From Diaphorobacter nitroreducens (GTDB lineage Bacteria; Pseudomonadota; Gammaproteobacteria; Burkholderiales; Burkholderiaceae_C), in assembly GCA_003755025.1 (NCBI GenBank), contig RJVL01000001.1, positions 186,001-250,000 on the forward strand: a stretch of DNA of 64,000 bases. Reading direction: 5' to 3'. Position 1 is the stretch's first letter. The number at the start of each line of letters is the position of its first letter. Of the stretch, positions 1 to 8,403 are shown piece after piece. Below the pieces are notes generated by a model that ran no database searches, was not told the origin of the DNA, and saw only the letters and a list, made by a program, of their open reading frames with translations. The position numbers were made by a program, and so were the translations under genes.

Positions 1-560
1 CGAGCGTGCCCGACGGCGCCGCGGACCCTTGCACCGCGCTGGCGTCCGAGGGCCTGCGCTGCTACCGCAGCCGCCGCGCCAGCCTGAACCTGCTGCGCCA
101 GCTCGACCGGCCCGTGCTGCTGATGCTGCGGCCCGCCGAGGGCGATGCGCAGGGCGAGGCCCTGGCGCCTGAGGTGGCGGTCTTGCTGCGCCGGCTGGAT
201 GACGGCACCGCCACGCTGGAAGGCGTGCAGGGCCAGACGCTGCAGGTGCGCGTGACGGAGCTTGCGCCGCTGTGGCGCGGCGAGGTTGCCACGCTGTGGA
301 AGGCCCCTGCCGAGCTGGCCGATTCGGGCGACGTCACCGCCACTGCCGCGGGCGCCGCCTGGCTGGACCAGCAACTGGCGGCCGCCGGCGCGGGCACCGC
401 CGCAGCCCGTACCGCAACGCCCGCCGCGCGCCGCGCGCGCATCCACCAATTTCAGCTGGGCCAGGGCCTCACGCCCGATGGCCGCGCTGGTCCCTTGACC
501 CTGATGTTGCTCAACCGCGCCGCAGGCGTGCCGGAGCCGCGTTTGCTCAGCGGAGCCTGA
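1..560 (+). CDS. gspA: C-terminal part of a GspA/ExeA-type secretion ATPase (5' end outside window)
   Basis: The reading frame is open from base 3 with no start, so this is the last ~185 codons of a longer gene. The visible part matches the C-terminus of ExeA/GspA proteins: a Cys-containing segment with SEGLRCYRSR and LLRQLDRPVLLML, then a peptidoglycan-binding-like module near the end (IHQFQLGQGLTPDGRAGPLT). The AAA ATPase part must lie upstream and is not visible. GspA works with GspB in the inner membrane and periplasm to help place the type II secretion secretin through the cell wall. The next gene, 4 bp downstream, is gspB, which supports the assignment. Confidence 0.75.
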   Translation, partial: SVPDGAADPCTALASEGLRCYRSRRASLNLLRQLDRPVLLMLRPAEGDAQGEALAPEVAVLLRRLDDGTATLEGVQGQTLQVRVTELAPLWRGEVATLWKAPAELADSGDVTATAAGAAWLDQQLAAAGAGTAAARTATPAARRARIHQFQLGQGLTPDGRAGPLTLMLLNRAAGVPEPRLLSGA

Positions 561-564
561 ACCC

Positions 565-1332
565 ATGTCCTACATTCTTGATGCGCTGCGGCGCGCCCAG
601 GCCGAGCGCGGCCGTGGCAGCGTGCCCGGCCTGCATACCCCCGCGTCGCCCGTGGCGGTGCCCACCGTGCAGCGCGCCGCACCGGCGCGGGGGCTGCCCT
701 GGATGGTGCTTGCAGCGCTGGCGGGCGTTGGGGCGGCAGCCGGCGCCTGGTGGCTGGTGCGTGCGCCCAGTGCGACGGTGGCCGCGGTGGTGCCGGCGCC
801 TGCACCCGCAATACCGGCACCTGCCGCTCCGGCCTCCGCCGTGCCGGCCCAAGGGGCAGCGCCGTTGCCCGAAACTGCGCCCGCAACCACACCAGCGCCA
901 ACACCAACACCAGCGCCAACACCAGCGCGAGCACCGGCATCGGCATCTGCACCAGCATCCAAACCCACGCCCGAGCGCTCTGCCCGCGCCGAAGCGCCTG
1001 CCCCCCGGCCCGAGCGCAGCGCGCCGGCCCCCGCGGCGCCTGCCCGCGCACCGGCCCCGCGCGCTGCGCCGCCGGCTCCCGCGCCGCAGGAATCGACGGG
1101 AACCGTCTTTGCCCTGGCCGACCTGCCGGCGAGCGTGCGTGAGCAACTGCCCACCCTGCAGCTCGCGGGCGTGACCTACTCGTCCAATCCCGTGTACCGC
1201 ATGGTGATCGTCAACGGCCAGGTGCTGCACGAGGGGGATACCGCCGCCCCCGGCCTGGTGCTGGAGCGCATCGAGCCGGCGCGTACCGTGTGGGCGTTCC
1301 GCGGCTACCGCTATGCCTTGCCGACGCAGTGA
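565..1332 (+). CDS. gspB: GspB-type type II secretion assembly protein
   Basis: 255 aa. It begins with the GspB hallmark SYILDALRRAQAERGRG. A single membrane segment follows at about residues 34-58. Next comes a very long Ala/Pro-rich linker (about residues 65-180) and then a C-terminal periplasmic domain with VYRMVIVNGQVLHEGD and LERIEPARTVWAFRGYRY, typical of the GspB C-terminal domain. Partner of the GspA-like gene 4 bp upstream; together they support secretin assembly. The linker is low-complexity and partly built from CCAGCGCCAACA-like units. Translation is probably coupled to gspA. Confidence 0.85.
   Translation: MSYILDALRRAQAERGRGSVPGLHTPASPVAVPTVQRAAPARGLPWMVLAALAGVGAAAGAWWLVRAPSATVAAVVPAPAPAIPAPAAPASAVPAQGAAPLPETAPATTPAPTPTPAPTPARAPASASAPASKPTPERSARAEAPAPRPERSAPAPAAPARAPAPRAAPPAPAPQESTGTVFALADLPASVREQLPTLQLAGVTYSSNPVYRMVIVNGQVLHEGDTAAPGLVLERIEPARTVWAFRGYRYALPTQ
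888..927 (+). repeat. Short in-frame Pro/Ala/Thr microsatellite in gspB
   Basis: Alternating CCA, ACA and GCG codons encode a PTPTPAPTPAPA-like stretch in the linker of the GspB-like protein. The units are multiples of 3 or 6 bp, so slippage would change linker length without a frameshift. Confidence 0.6.
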
Positions 1333-1346
1333 TGGGTTTCTAGTCA

Positions 1347-1391
1347 AACAGGGCTTGATCCCAGAATCAGTAAGCGCTAACAGCTATTAAA
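1347..1391 (-). repeat. Dispersed GATAGCTGC palindromic repeat, copy 1 (degenerate)
   Basis: Read on the minus strand it carries TTTAATAGCTGTTAGCGCTT, a diverged loop, and the terminal GCC/TTT tail. The distance from the AGCTAT block to the GGC block (36 bp) equals that of the other copies, but the right arm has decayed. It lies 14 bp after the gspB stop. Confidence 0.6.
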
Positions 1392-1478
1392 TAAATAGCA
1401 TTTGAGTGTGTCGATACCTCGGACCGGCCAGGCGTTGGTTCGTGGTATTCCCGCTGCCCCGCTGCGCGCTTTGACCGC

Positions 1479-2297
1479 ATGCTTGCGCGCATGAGCCAAG
1501 ACGCCTCCCTGCACCAGCGGCGCCGCCCGCCCACGGCCCAAGAACTCAGCGGCATTCCCTGGATGGCGTTGCTGCAGCCCGCCGAGCGCGAACGGGCGGT
1601 GGCCGCGCTGGCCGTCGGCGATGCCCAGCCGGGCGACTACGTGTGCCGTGTGGGCCGGCCGGTGACGTACTGGTTTGGGGTGGTCGAGGGCCTGCTCAAG
1701 ATGAGCGCGGACAACGCCGACGGGCTGACAATGACCTTCACCGGCGTGCCCCCCGGCGGCTGGTTCGGCGAAGGCACGGCGGTCAAGCGCGAGCCCTACC
1801 GCTACAACATCCAGGCCCTGCGCAGGAGCGTGGTGGCGGGCCTGCCCATCGACACCTTCCATTGGCTGCTGGACCATTCCATCGGCTTCAACCGCTTCGT
1901 GATGAACCAGCTCAACGAGCGCCTGGCACAGTTCATCGCCGCGCGGGAAATCGACCGCCTCACCAACCCCGACCTGCGCGTGGCGCGCAGCCTGGCGGCG
2001 CTGTTCAACCCCGTGCTCTACCCGGGCGTCGGGGAAGTGCTGCGCATCACCCAGCAGGAGCTGGCCTACCTGGTCGGCCTGTCGCGCCAACGTGTGAACG
2101 AGGCCCTGGCGACCCTGGAAGCGCAGGGGGCGATCCGCGTGGAGTACGGCGGCCTGCGCGTGCTGGACCTGCAGGCGCTGCGCACCAGCCTGTTCAGGCG
2201 GATGGAGCCGGCGGACGCGGACCGCCCCGGGCCCCGGCGCCGCGCTTCACCGCGCAGGGCGCCGGCCGACGAGAACGAGCCTGCCGCCATGATCTGA
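1479..2297 (+). CDS. Crp/Fnr-family transcriptional regulator
   Basis: 272 aa from the first ATG; a second in-frame ATG at 1491 (MSQDASL) is equally plausible. The N-terminal half is a cyclic-nucleotide-binding-type beta roll (GDYVCRVGRPVTYWFGVVEG, PPGGWFGEGT). The C-terminal half is a winged helix-turn-helix (LRITQQELAYLVGLSRQRVN, then EALATLEAQGAIRVEY). No FNR-type N-terminal cysteine cluster is visible, so an iron-sulfur oxygen sensor is unlikely. The last ~30 residues are a basic, disordered tail. The target genes cannot be told from context; it stands alone between gspB and the pseudouridine synthase gene. Confidence 0.85.
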   Translation: MLARMSQDASLHQRRRPPTAQELSGIPWMALLQPAERERAVAALAVGDAQPGDYVCRVGRPVTYWFGVVEGLLKMSADNADGLTMTFTGVPPGGWFGEGTAVKREPYRYNIQALRRSVVAGLPIDTFHWLLDHSIGFNRFVMNQLNERLAQFIAAREIDRLTNPDLRVARSLAALFNPVLYPGVGEVLRITQQELAYLVGLSRQRVNEALATLEAQGAIRVEYGGLRVLDLQALRTSLFRRMEPADADRPGPRRRASPRRAPADENEPAAMI

Positions 2298-2353
2298 AGG
2301 CGCGGTAGAGGGGGCGGGGCGCGGCGCGCTCCATGGCGCGAGACAATAGCGCC

Positions 2354-3391
2354 ATGCCCGAAACGCCCGCCCGTCCCCCCGCACGGTCCGTCCCCGCACC
2401 GTCCGCTTCTGCTTCCCCCACTCCGCTGCGCCCGCGGCTGGTGCTGCGCAAGCCGATCGCGCCCGCAGCACCTGTGGCCGCCGGCAAGGCGCCGGGCCGG
2501 TCCGCAGGCCGGACGGCCGGCACGGCCGCACCCAGCGGCGCGGCAGGTGCCCCCCGTACGGCGAGCCGGCACGCGCCGGCCGCGCCGCGCCCTCCTGCCA
2601 CCCGTGCGCCCGCTGGCGCTGCGCAGGCGCCTGCAGACGGCCGCATGCGCCTGAACAAGCGCATGGCCGATCTGGGGCTGTGTTCGCGCCGCGAGGCCGA
2701 CGACTGGATCGCCCAGGGCTGGGTGCGCGTCAACGGGCAGGTGGCGGCCATGGGGCTGCAGGTGGGGCCGCACGACCGCATCGACGTGGACCGCGCGGCC
2801 CAGGGCCACCAGCGCCAGCAGGTGACCATCCTGCTGCACAAGCCCATGGGCTATGTGAGCGGCCAGGCCGAGGACGGCCACACGCCGGCCGTGGCGCTGA
2901 TCAACCCACGTACGCACTGGAAGGACGATGAGAGCCGCACGCGCTTCGCGCCGGCGCAACTCAAGGGCCTGGCACCCTGCGGGCGGCTGGACATCGACTC
3001 CGTAGGCCTGCTGGTGCTGACGCAGGACGGCCGCGTGGCGCGCCAGCTCATCGGCGAGGACTCGACGGTGGACAAGGAGTACCTGGTGCGCGTGCAGTAC
3101 GGCGATCGCGCGCAGGATGTGCGCGCCGTCTTCCCCGCCGACAAGCTGGCGCTGCTGAACCATGGCCTGGCGCTGGACGGCCAGGAGCTCAAGCCGGCGG
3201 TGGTGGAGTGGCAGAACCCCGAGCAGTTGCGCTTCGTGCTGCGCGAGGGCAAAAAGCGCCAGATCCGCCGCATGTGCGAGCTGGTGGGCCTCAAGGTGGT
3301 GGGCCTCAAGCGCATTCGCATCGGCCAGGTGCTGCTGGGCAAGCTGCCGCCGGGCCAGTGGCGCTACCTGGCGCCGGGTGAGCGCTTTTAA
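2354..3391 (+). CDS. rluF: RluF-like 23S rRNA pseudouridine synthase
   Basis: 345 aa from the ATG at 2354; an in-frame ATG at 2333 would add 7 residues. The first ~95 residues are Ala/Pro/Arg-rich and probably disordered. An S4 RNA-binding domain follows (MRLNKRMADLGLCSRREADD). The RsuA-family catalytic domain holds the active-site Asp in GRLDIDSVGLLVLTQDG, then KEYLV and REGKKRQIRRMCELVGLKVV. The RQIRRMCE...RIRIG block resembles RluF (uridine 2604 of 23S rRNA) more than RluB, but the exact target uridine is inference. The core matches E. coli RluF in size; the N-terminal extension is extra. A strong terminator follows. Confidence 0.8.
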   Translation: MPETPARPPARSVPAPSASASPTPLRPRLVLRKPIAPAAPVAAGKAPGRSAGRTAGTAAPSGAAGAPRTASRHAPAAPRPPATRAPAGAAQAPADGRMRLNKRMADLGLCSRREADDWIAQGWVRVNGQVAAMGLQVGPHDRIDVDRAAQGHQRQQVTILLHKPMGYVSGQAEDGHTPAVALINPRTHWKDDESRTRFAPAQLKGLAPCGRLDIDSVGLLVLTQDGRVARQLIGEDSTVDKEYLVRVQYGDRAQDVRAVFPADKLALLNHGLALDGQELKPAVVEWQNPEQLRFVLREGKKRQIRRMCELVGLKVVGLKRIRIGQVLLGKLPPGQWRYLAPGERF

Positions 3392-3404
3392 GCTATTAAA
3401 TCAG

Positions 3405-3490
3405 GAGCTGCTAGCGCTCGCCAAAATGGCGTTTGCAGTTCAAAACCCATTGAAATGCAGAAAAGGAGAGCGCAAGCCGCTCTCTTTTTT
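3405..3490 (+). repeat. 86-bp inverted-end repeat, family 2, copy 1
   Basis: The two ends are imperfect inverted repeats: GAGCTGCTAGCGCTCGCC at the left pairs with the complement of the right end at 15 of 18 positions. It aligns without gaps to 32973-33058 at about 51 of 86 positions, best at both ends (GAGCTGCT...; GCGCA-ACCGCTCT-TTTTT). It starts 13 bp after the rluF stop, and its right end is a terminator. Confidence 0.6.
3466..3490 (+). terminator. Rho-independent terminator after rluF
   Basis: GAGAGCG, 5-nt loop CAAGC, CGCTCTC, then six T. The 7-bp stem is perfect. It sits 75 bp after the rluF stop and forms the right end of the 86-bp repeat. Confidence 0.85.
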
Positions 3491-3508
3491 GATGGCTGCG
3501 GTGGGCGT

Positions 3509-3592
3509 TCAGTCGCTGCTGCCGCTCGACAGCGGTGCGTTGTAGATCACCGCGCCCAGGATCGCGCCGACGCTGGGGCATGCGGCCAGCGT
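3509..3592 (-). pseudogene. aqpZ: Possible aquaporin Z C-terminal remnant
   Basis: On the minus strand about 27 codons ending in a TGA at 3509 read TLAACPSVGAILGAVIYN then APLSSGSSD. PxVGAILGAVIY resembles the last transmembrane helix of AqpZ-type water channels. No start, NPA motifs or other helices are visible upstream, where the frame turns into unrelated sequence and runs antisense into htpG. I read it as the stub of a deleted aqpZ. The match is short, so chance similarity is possible. Confidence 0.4.
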
Positions 3593-3627
3593 GGCATCGG
3601 TTGGTGGCAAATCGCCGTGCCGCGCCC

Positions 3628-3655
3628 CTTGAAGCCGGGCGCGGCGCCCCCACCT
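3628..3655 (+). promoter_or_regulatory. Candidate heat-shock (sigma-32) promoter of htpG
   Basis: CTTGAAG, a 13-bp spacer, then CCCCACCT. This is close to the E. coli sigma-32 pattern CTTGAAA-N13/14-CCCCATNT. It would start transcription near 3662, about 75 nt before the htpG start, as expected for this chaperone gene. Confidence 0.6.
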
Positions 3656-3737
3656 GCGCATGCGTTCCGGCCGCGCCGGAGAACATGGTTGAATCCCCTG
3701 TGATTTCTTTCCCGTTGCCTTTGTTTGAAAAACACCT

Positions 3738-5690
3738 ATGAGCAAGCACACCCATTCCTTCCAGGCCGAAGTGGCGCAACTGCTGCACCTGGTCACGCAT
3801 TCGCTGTATTCCAACAAAGAGATCTTCCTGCGCGAGCTGGTCTCCAACGCCTCGGACGCCTGCGACAAGCTGCGCTTTGAAGCGCTGAACAATGCCGCGC
3901 TGTACGAGGATGCGCCCAACCTGGAGGTGCGCGTGTCCTTCGACAAGGAAGCGCGCACGCTGACCATCACCGACAACGGCATCGGCATGAGCGAGCAGGA
4001 GGCCATTGACCACCTGGGCACGATCGCCAAGAGCGGTACGCGCGACTTCATGAACCGCCTGTCGGGCGACCAGAAGGCCGACGCGCAGCTGATCGGCCAG
4101 TTTGGCGTGGGCTTCTACTCGGGCTTCATCGTGGCCGACCGCATCACGGTCGAGAGCCGCCGCGCGGGCCTGCCCGCCAGCGAAGGCGTGCGCTGGGCCA
4201 GCGGCGGCGCGGGTGACTTCGAGGTAGAGGCCATCGAACGTGCGGCGCGCGGCACCAGCGTGATCCTGCACCTGCGCGAAGATGCCGAGGAGTTCCTCAA
4301 CGCCTGGAAGATCAAGCAGGTGATCGGCAGGTATTCCGACCACATCAGCCTGCCCATCCTCATGGAGAAGGAGGAGTGGAAGGAGAGCGAGAAGGAAGGC
4401 GAGCCCGGCCAGATGGTGAAGACCGGCGAGTGGGAAACCGTGAACAAGGCCAGCGCCCTGTGGACGCGGCCCAAGAAGGACATCACCGACGAGCAGTACC
4501 AGGACTTCTACAAGTCCATCAGCCACGACTTCGAGAATCCGCTCACCTGGAGCCACAACCGCGTCGAGGGCAACACCGAGTACACGCAGCTGCTGTACAT
4601 CCCTGCCAAGGCGCCATTCGACCTGTGGAACCGCGACAAGAAGGCCGGCGTGAAGCTGTACGTCAAGCGCGTGTTCATCATGGACGACGCCGAGTCGCTC
4701 ATGCCCAGCTACCTGCGCTTCGTCAAGGGCGTGATCGACTCCGCCGACCTGCCGCTGAACGTGAGCCGCGAGCTGCTGCAGGAAAGCCGCGACGTGCGCC
4801 TGATCCGCGACGGCTCGGTCAAGCGCGTGCTGTCCATGCTCGAGGACCTGGCCAAGCACGACAAGCATGAGGCAGCGGCGGAAGGCGCCGATGGCGTGCA
4901 GGACGTGGTCAGCGCCGAGGACAAGGCCAAGGAAGGCAAGTACACCCAGTTCTACGCCGAGTTCGGCGCCGTGCTCAAGGAAGGCCTGGGCGAGGACTTC
5001 GCCAACCGCGAACGTCTGGCCAAGCTGCTGCGCTTTGCCTCCACCACATCGGATACGCCGAGCGTTTCCTTTGCCGACTACAAGGCGCGCATGAAGGAGG
5101 GCCAGGAGGCCATCTACTACATCACCGCCGACACGCTGGCCGCCGCCAAGAACAGCCCGCAGCTCGAAGTCTTCAAGAAGAAGGGCATCGAAGTGCTGCT
5201 CATGACCGATCGCGTGGACGAGTGGGCGCTGAACTACCTGCAGGACTTCGACGGCACGCCCCTGCAGTCCGTGGCCAAGGGCGCGGTGGATCTGGGCAAG
5301 CTGCAGGACGAGGCCGAGAAGAAGGCCGCCGAGGAGGCCGCCGAGGCCTTCAAGCCCGTGCTCGCCAAGCTCAAGGAAGCGCTCAAGGACAAGGCCGAGG
5401 ACGTGCGCGTGACCACGCGCCTGGTCGATTCGCCCGCTTGCCTGGTGGTACAGGACGGCGGCATGAGCACGCAGCTCGCGCGCCTGCTCAAGCAGGCAGG
5501 CCAGAGCGCGCCTGACGCCAAGCCCGTGCTGGAAGTGAACCCCGAGCATGCGCTGGTCAAGAAACTGGACGGCAGCGTGCACTTTCACGACCTGGCACAC
5601 ATCCTGTTCGACCAGGCGCTGCTCGCTGAGGGCGGCCTGCCTGAGGATCCGGCCGCGTACGTGAAGCGCGTGAACGCGCTACTGGCCTGA
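3738..5690 (+). CDS. htpG: Molecular chaperone HtpG (Hsp90)
   Basis: 650 aa, slightly longer than E. coli HtpG (624). The N-terminal GHKL ATPase domain shows [20 protein letters not shown], the ATP-binding DNGIGM, and the lid glycine motif [11 protein letters not shown]. The middle domain includes the catalytic-arginine region ([13 protein letters not shown]), and the C-terminal dimerisation domain follows. It ends ...RVNALLA without the eukaryotic MEEVD tail, as usual for bacteria. It is a cytosolic ATP-dependent homodimer that remodels client proteins under stress. It is a single-gene unit with a heat-shock-like promoter upstream and a terminator downstream. Confidence 0.98.
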   Translation: MSKHTHSFQAEVAQLLHLVTHSLYSNKEIFLRELVSNASDACDKLRFEALNNAALYEDAPNLEVRVSFDKEARTLTITDNGIGMSEQEAIDHLGTIAKSGTRDFMNRLSGDQKADAQLIGQFGVGFYSGFIVADRITVESRRAGLPASEGVRWASGGAGDFEVEAIERAARGTSVILHLREDAEEFLNAWKIKQVIGRYSDHISLPILMEKEEWKESEKEGEPGQMVKTGEWETVNKASALWTRPKKDITDEQYQDFYKSISHDFENPLTWSHNRVEGNTEYTQLLYIPAKAPFDLWNRDKKAGVKLYVKRVFIMDDAESLMPSYLRFVKGVIDSADLPLNVSRELLQESRDVRLIRDGSVKRVLSMLEDLAKHDKHEAAAEGADGVQDVVSAEDKAKEGKYTQFYAEFGAVLKEGLGEDFANRERLAKLLRFASTTSDTPSVSFADYKARMKEGQEAIYYITADTLAAAKNSPQLEVFKKKGIEVLLMTDRVDEWALNYLQDFDGTPLQSVAKGAVDLGKLQDEAEKKAAEEAAEAFKPVLAKLKEALKDKAEDVRVTTRLVDSPACLVVQDGGMSTQLARLLKQAGQSAPDAKPVLEVNPEHALVKKLDGSVHFHDLAHILFDQALLAEGGLPEDPAAYVKRVNALLA

Positions 5691-5748
5691 GGCGGGCTTG
5701 CCACCCTCGCGCCCGGCCTGTGCCGGGCCGTCTCTACAGACCGACCGC

Positions 5749-5781
5749 ACCCGGTCCTGCGCAAGCAGGCCGGGTTTTTTT
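5749..5781 (+). terminator. Rho-independent terminator after htpG
   Basis: ACCCGG, a bulged T, CCTGC, loop GCAA, GCAGG, CCGGGT, then a T run. Eleven stem pairs, 58 bp after the htpG stop. Confidence 0.9.
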
Positions 5782-5893
5782 GCGCTACGGCGGTTCCGCG
5801 TGTCCCGGTCCACATCAAGGCTATCCCTAATGGTTGTCTGGACCGCAGATGGTGAATATCGAAACCTGCGTTCCGATCAAAAAGGGTTGTGAC

Positions 5894-6886
5894 ATGGGAA
5901 TCAAGACATCGCTGGTTTTTTCTGCCCTGGTGTGGGGCTGTTCGGGGCTGGCCCTGGCCCAGAATGCGGCCGCGCCGCAGGACTATCCGCGCCGGCCCAT
6001 CACCATGGTGATCCCGGCCGCAGCCGGGGGCGGCACCGACGTGGTGGGCCGCGTGCTGGCCGACGAACTGGGCAAGCGCCTGGGCCAGCCGGTGGTGGTG
6101 GACAACAAGAGCGGGGCTTCGGGCATGCTGGGCGCCAATGCGGTCGCGCGTGCGGCGCCTGATGGCTACACGGTGCTGGTGTCGTACTCCACGCCCGTGT
6201 TCTACGCGCACCACATGTTTTCCAAGGTGCCGTACGACATCCGCAAGGACTTCGAGTTCATCACCCAGATCGCTGCGACCAGCCTGGTGCTGATGGTCAA
6301 TGCCAACGTGCCCGTCAAGAACATGAAGGAATTCATGGCCTGGGCGCAACAGAACAAGGGCAAGATCAACTACGGCTCGTACGGGACCGGCTCGCCCGGC
6401 CACCTGATGAGCGCCTACCTCAGCGACTCGCGCAAGCTGGAGATGACGCACGTGGCCTACAAGAGCGAGGCGCCGCACATCCAGGACCTATCTGCGGGCG
6501 TGGTCTCCTGGGGCATGGGCACGCTGGCCGCCGCGCAGCCGCAGATCAAGGCCGAGCGCCTGCGCCCGCTGGCGATCCTGGGCCCCCGGCGACTGGCCGA
6601 TTTGCCCGACGTGCCCACGATGGCCGAGGCGGGCTTTCCCGACCCGGAGTTCAAGACCATCGCCTGGTTCACCATGCTGGCGCCGGCGGGCACGCCCAAG
6701 CCCATCCTGGCCCGCCTGGAGAAGGAGGCGGTGCAGATCATCCACTCCACCGCGATGAAGGCCCGCCTGCAGGTCTTCGGCCTGGAAGGGGTGGAAGGCG
6801 GGGCTGCACAGTTCCGCAAGGACTTTGAGGCGTCCAACCCCATCATCGATAAGCTGGTGAAAATATCCGGCGCCAAGCAGGACTGA
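5894..6886 (+). CDS. Bug/TctC-family tripartite tricarboxylate transporter substrate-binding protein
   Basis: 330 aa. The start ATG at 5894 has AAAAAGG upstream and gives a clean signal peptide (MGIKTSLVFSALVWGCSGLA, cleaved near LAQ). An upstream in-frame ATG at 5834 would bury it. Bug-family signatures follow: YPRRPITMVIPAAAGGGTD, VVVDNKSGASGMLGANAVA, and the INYGSYGTGSPGHLMS region. Such proteins are periplasmic and bind small carboxylates. No TctA/TctB membrane genes are nearby, so this is one of the many orphan Bug receptors of Burkholderiales; the ligand is unknown. Confidence 0.9.
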   Translation: MGIKTSLVFSALVWGCSGLALAQNAAAPQDYPRRPITMVIPAAAGGGTDVVGRVLADELGKRLGQPVVVDNKSGASGMLGANAVARAAPDGYTVLVSYSTPVFYAHHMFSKVPYDIRKDFEFITQIAATSLVLMVNANVPVKNMKEFMAWAQQNKGKINYGSYGTGSPGHLMSAYLSDSRKLEMTHVAYKSEAPHIQDLSAGVVSWGMGTLAAAQPQIKAERLRPLAILGPRRLADLPDVPTMAEAGFPDPEFKTIAWFTMLAPAGTPKPILARLEKEAVQIIHSTAMKARLQVFGLEGVEGGAAQFRKDFEASNPIIDKLVKISGAKQD

Positions 6887-7099
6887 TGGAGGCGCACGGT
6901 CCTCGCGCAGTTCGTTGCAGGGTGGGCTAGGCAGGTCCAAAGAGGGCTCTGCAGCGTGAGGGCTGAGCCTGCTGAGCCCCTGCCGCACCCGATGGCAGCC
7001 AGGTCGGGTCGATAGCGCTGGCGGTGTCCAGGCAGCCACGGATAATGCAGGCGCCTTGCGCAAAGCCTATCGCCCCGTGGCCTCCTGGGCCCTCACACC

Positions 7100-7699
7100 A
7101 TGCTGCGCTTCTTTCTTCTCTTTCTCGCCATCCAGTTATCGCTGTTTGGCATCAACATGCTGAACTGGGTGCAACAGCATCTGGTGTTGCCCTGGACGGC
7201 GCTGTTGGCCCGCATCTGCGCAGGGCTGGTCACCTGGTTTGATACCACGGCCGCTGCGCAGGGCAAGGTGCTGTGGAACACCCTCACGGGTTTTGGCGTG
7301 TCCATCGAACCGGGGTGCAACGGGATCGAGGCCTGCATCGTCCTGTTCGCGGCCGTGATCGCCTTTCCTTCCTCCTTGCGCCACAAACTGTTCGGCCTGG
7401 TCGCAGGCTTTGCTGCGGTGCAGGCACTGAACGTGGTGCGGGTGATCAGCCTCTTCTACCTGGGCCAGTGGAACACGGCGGTGTTCAACTTTGCGCACGA
7501 ATTCCTGTGGCAGGGGCTCATCATGCTGGATGTGCTGATCGTCTGGCTGCTTTGGGTCCGTGCCGGTGCCAAGGCGCAGCCGCCCCAGGAAACGCCGCCA
7601 CCCGATGAGCCGCCCGCACCGCCGATGCCGCTGGTGATGCCACGCCTGGACAAGGGCCATGGACAGGTGAGCACCTCGCTCGACCTGTCGCCGCGCTGA
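7100..7699 (+). CDS. xrtH: Exosortase H (XrtH)
   Basis: 199 aa, short compared with classical exosortases. The catalytic triad of the family is visible: Cys73 in EPGCNGIEA, Arg114 in NVVRV, and His133 in FAHEFLWQG. About four or five hydrophobic segments place it in the inner membrane. Exosortase H is the form associated with proteins carrying a C-terminal IPTLxxWG-CTERM signal, which it is thought to cleave and transfer during export. The C-terminal ~45 residues are Pro-rich and charged. It is followed 26 bp later by its usual partner gene. No IPTLxxWG-tailed substrate is encoded in the window. Confidence 0.88.
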   Translation: MLRFFLLFLAIQLSLFGINMLNWVQQHLVLPWTALLARICAGLVTWFDTTAAAQGKVLWNTLTGFGVSIEPGCNGIEACIVLFAAVIAFPSSLRHKLFGLVAGFAAVQALNVVRVISLFYLGQWNTAVFNFAHEFLWQGLIMLDVLIVWLLWVRAGAKAQPPQETPPPDEPPAPPMPLVMPRLDKGHGQVSTSLDLSPR

Positions 7700-7725
7700 G
7701 CTCCCAGGCGCAGGAGGATTTCCCC

Positions 7726-8397
7726 GTGACAAAACCCGTGCAAACCGGAGCCCCTGCGCGCCGACCCTCCGTGCTCACGCGCTTTGTCCTATATGCCTTT
7801 GGCGCCATGATTGTGCTGACGCTGCTGTGGACCAAGGCCTCGCCATGGCTCTCCTACCCTGTGGCATGGCTCTCCCATGTGGCGCTGGAACAGGCGGCAC
7901 CCATGTGGGTGCGCGGCGTACACCAGCAGCCGGGCCGCATGGAGGTGGACACCGCGGTGGAGATCGCCGTACCCAACTCCGGCGGGCGCCGGGCCGAAGT
8001 CACGCTGGAGGCCGACCCGGGCCGCTACGCCTATGGCCTGCCGATCTTTGCCGCCCTGCTGGTGGCGGCTTGGGGTGCCGCGCGTGCGCCGGGGCGGGCC
8101 TCCCGCGCGGCGCTGGGCTATGTCTTGCTGTTGCCGGCGCAGGCCTTCAGCCTGGTGATGTACCTGCTCATGCAACTGGCGGGTGCGGCGCAGTTCGATG
8201 TGCGGATGCTGCGAGTGGACCAGTGGCAGCTGGAGGCCATCGTCTACGGCTACCAGGTGGGCGTGCTGGTACTGCCCACGCTGGTGCCGGTGCTGGTCTG
8301 GCTCTGGCTGGACCGTCAGTTTTTCACCGATGTGATCGTGCGGGGCTGGAAGCAGTCCCTGGCTGCCTCGCCGGCCCCGCAGCGACCGGCTGGCTGA
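7726..8397 (+). CDS. Exosortase H-associated membrane protein
   Basis: 223 aa with a GTG start. AGGAGG at 7712-7717, 8 bp upstream, fixes the start. There is an N-terminal membrane segment (about 20-45), a periplasmic part (about 50-105), then two or three membrane helices (about 105-205). It is recognised mainly by its place directly after exosortase H, the standard two-gene arrangement. Its biochemical role is not known; it probably assists XrtH sorting. The gene ends 6 bp before the convergent srkA gene. Confidence 0.75.
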   Translation: MTKPVQTGAPARRPSVLTRFVLYAFGAMIVLTLLWTKASPWLSYPVAWLSHVALEQAAPMWVRGVHQQPGRMEVDTAVEIAVPNSGGRRAEVTLEADPGRYAYGLPIFAALLVAAWGAARAPGRASRAALGYVLLLPAQAFSLVMYLLMQLAGAAQFDVRMLRVDQWQLEAIVYGYQVGVLVLPTLVPVLVWLWLDRQFFTDVIVRGWKQSLAASPAPQRPAG

Positions 8398-8403
8398 CCG
8401 TCC

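Noticed and set aside
3411..5600. 729-codon open frame antisense to htpG
   Set aside because: Same GC-driven shadow effect; only the tiny end near 3509-3592 (another frame) has a recognisable motif.
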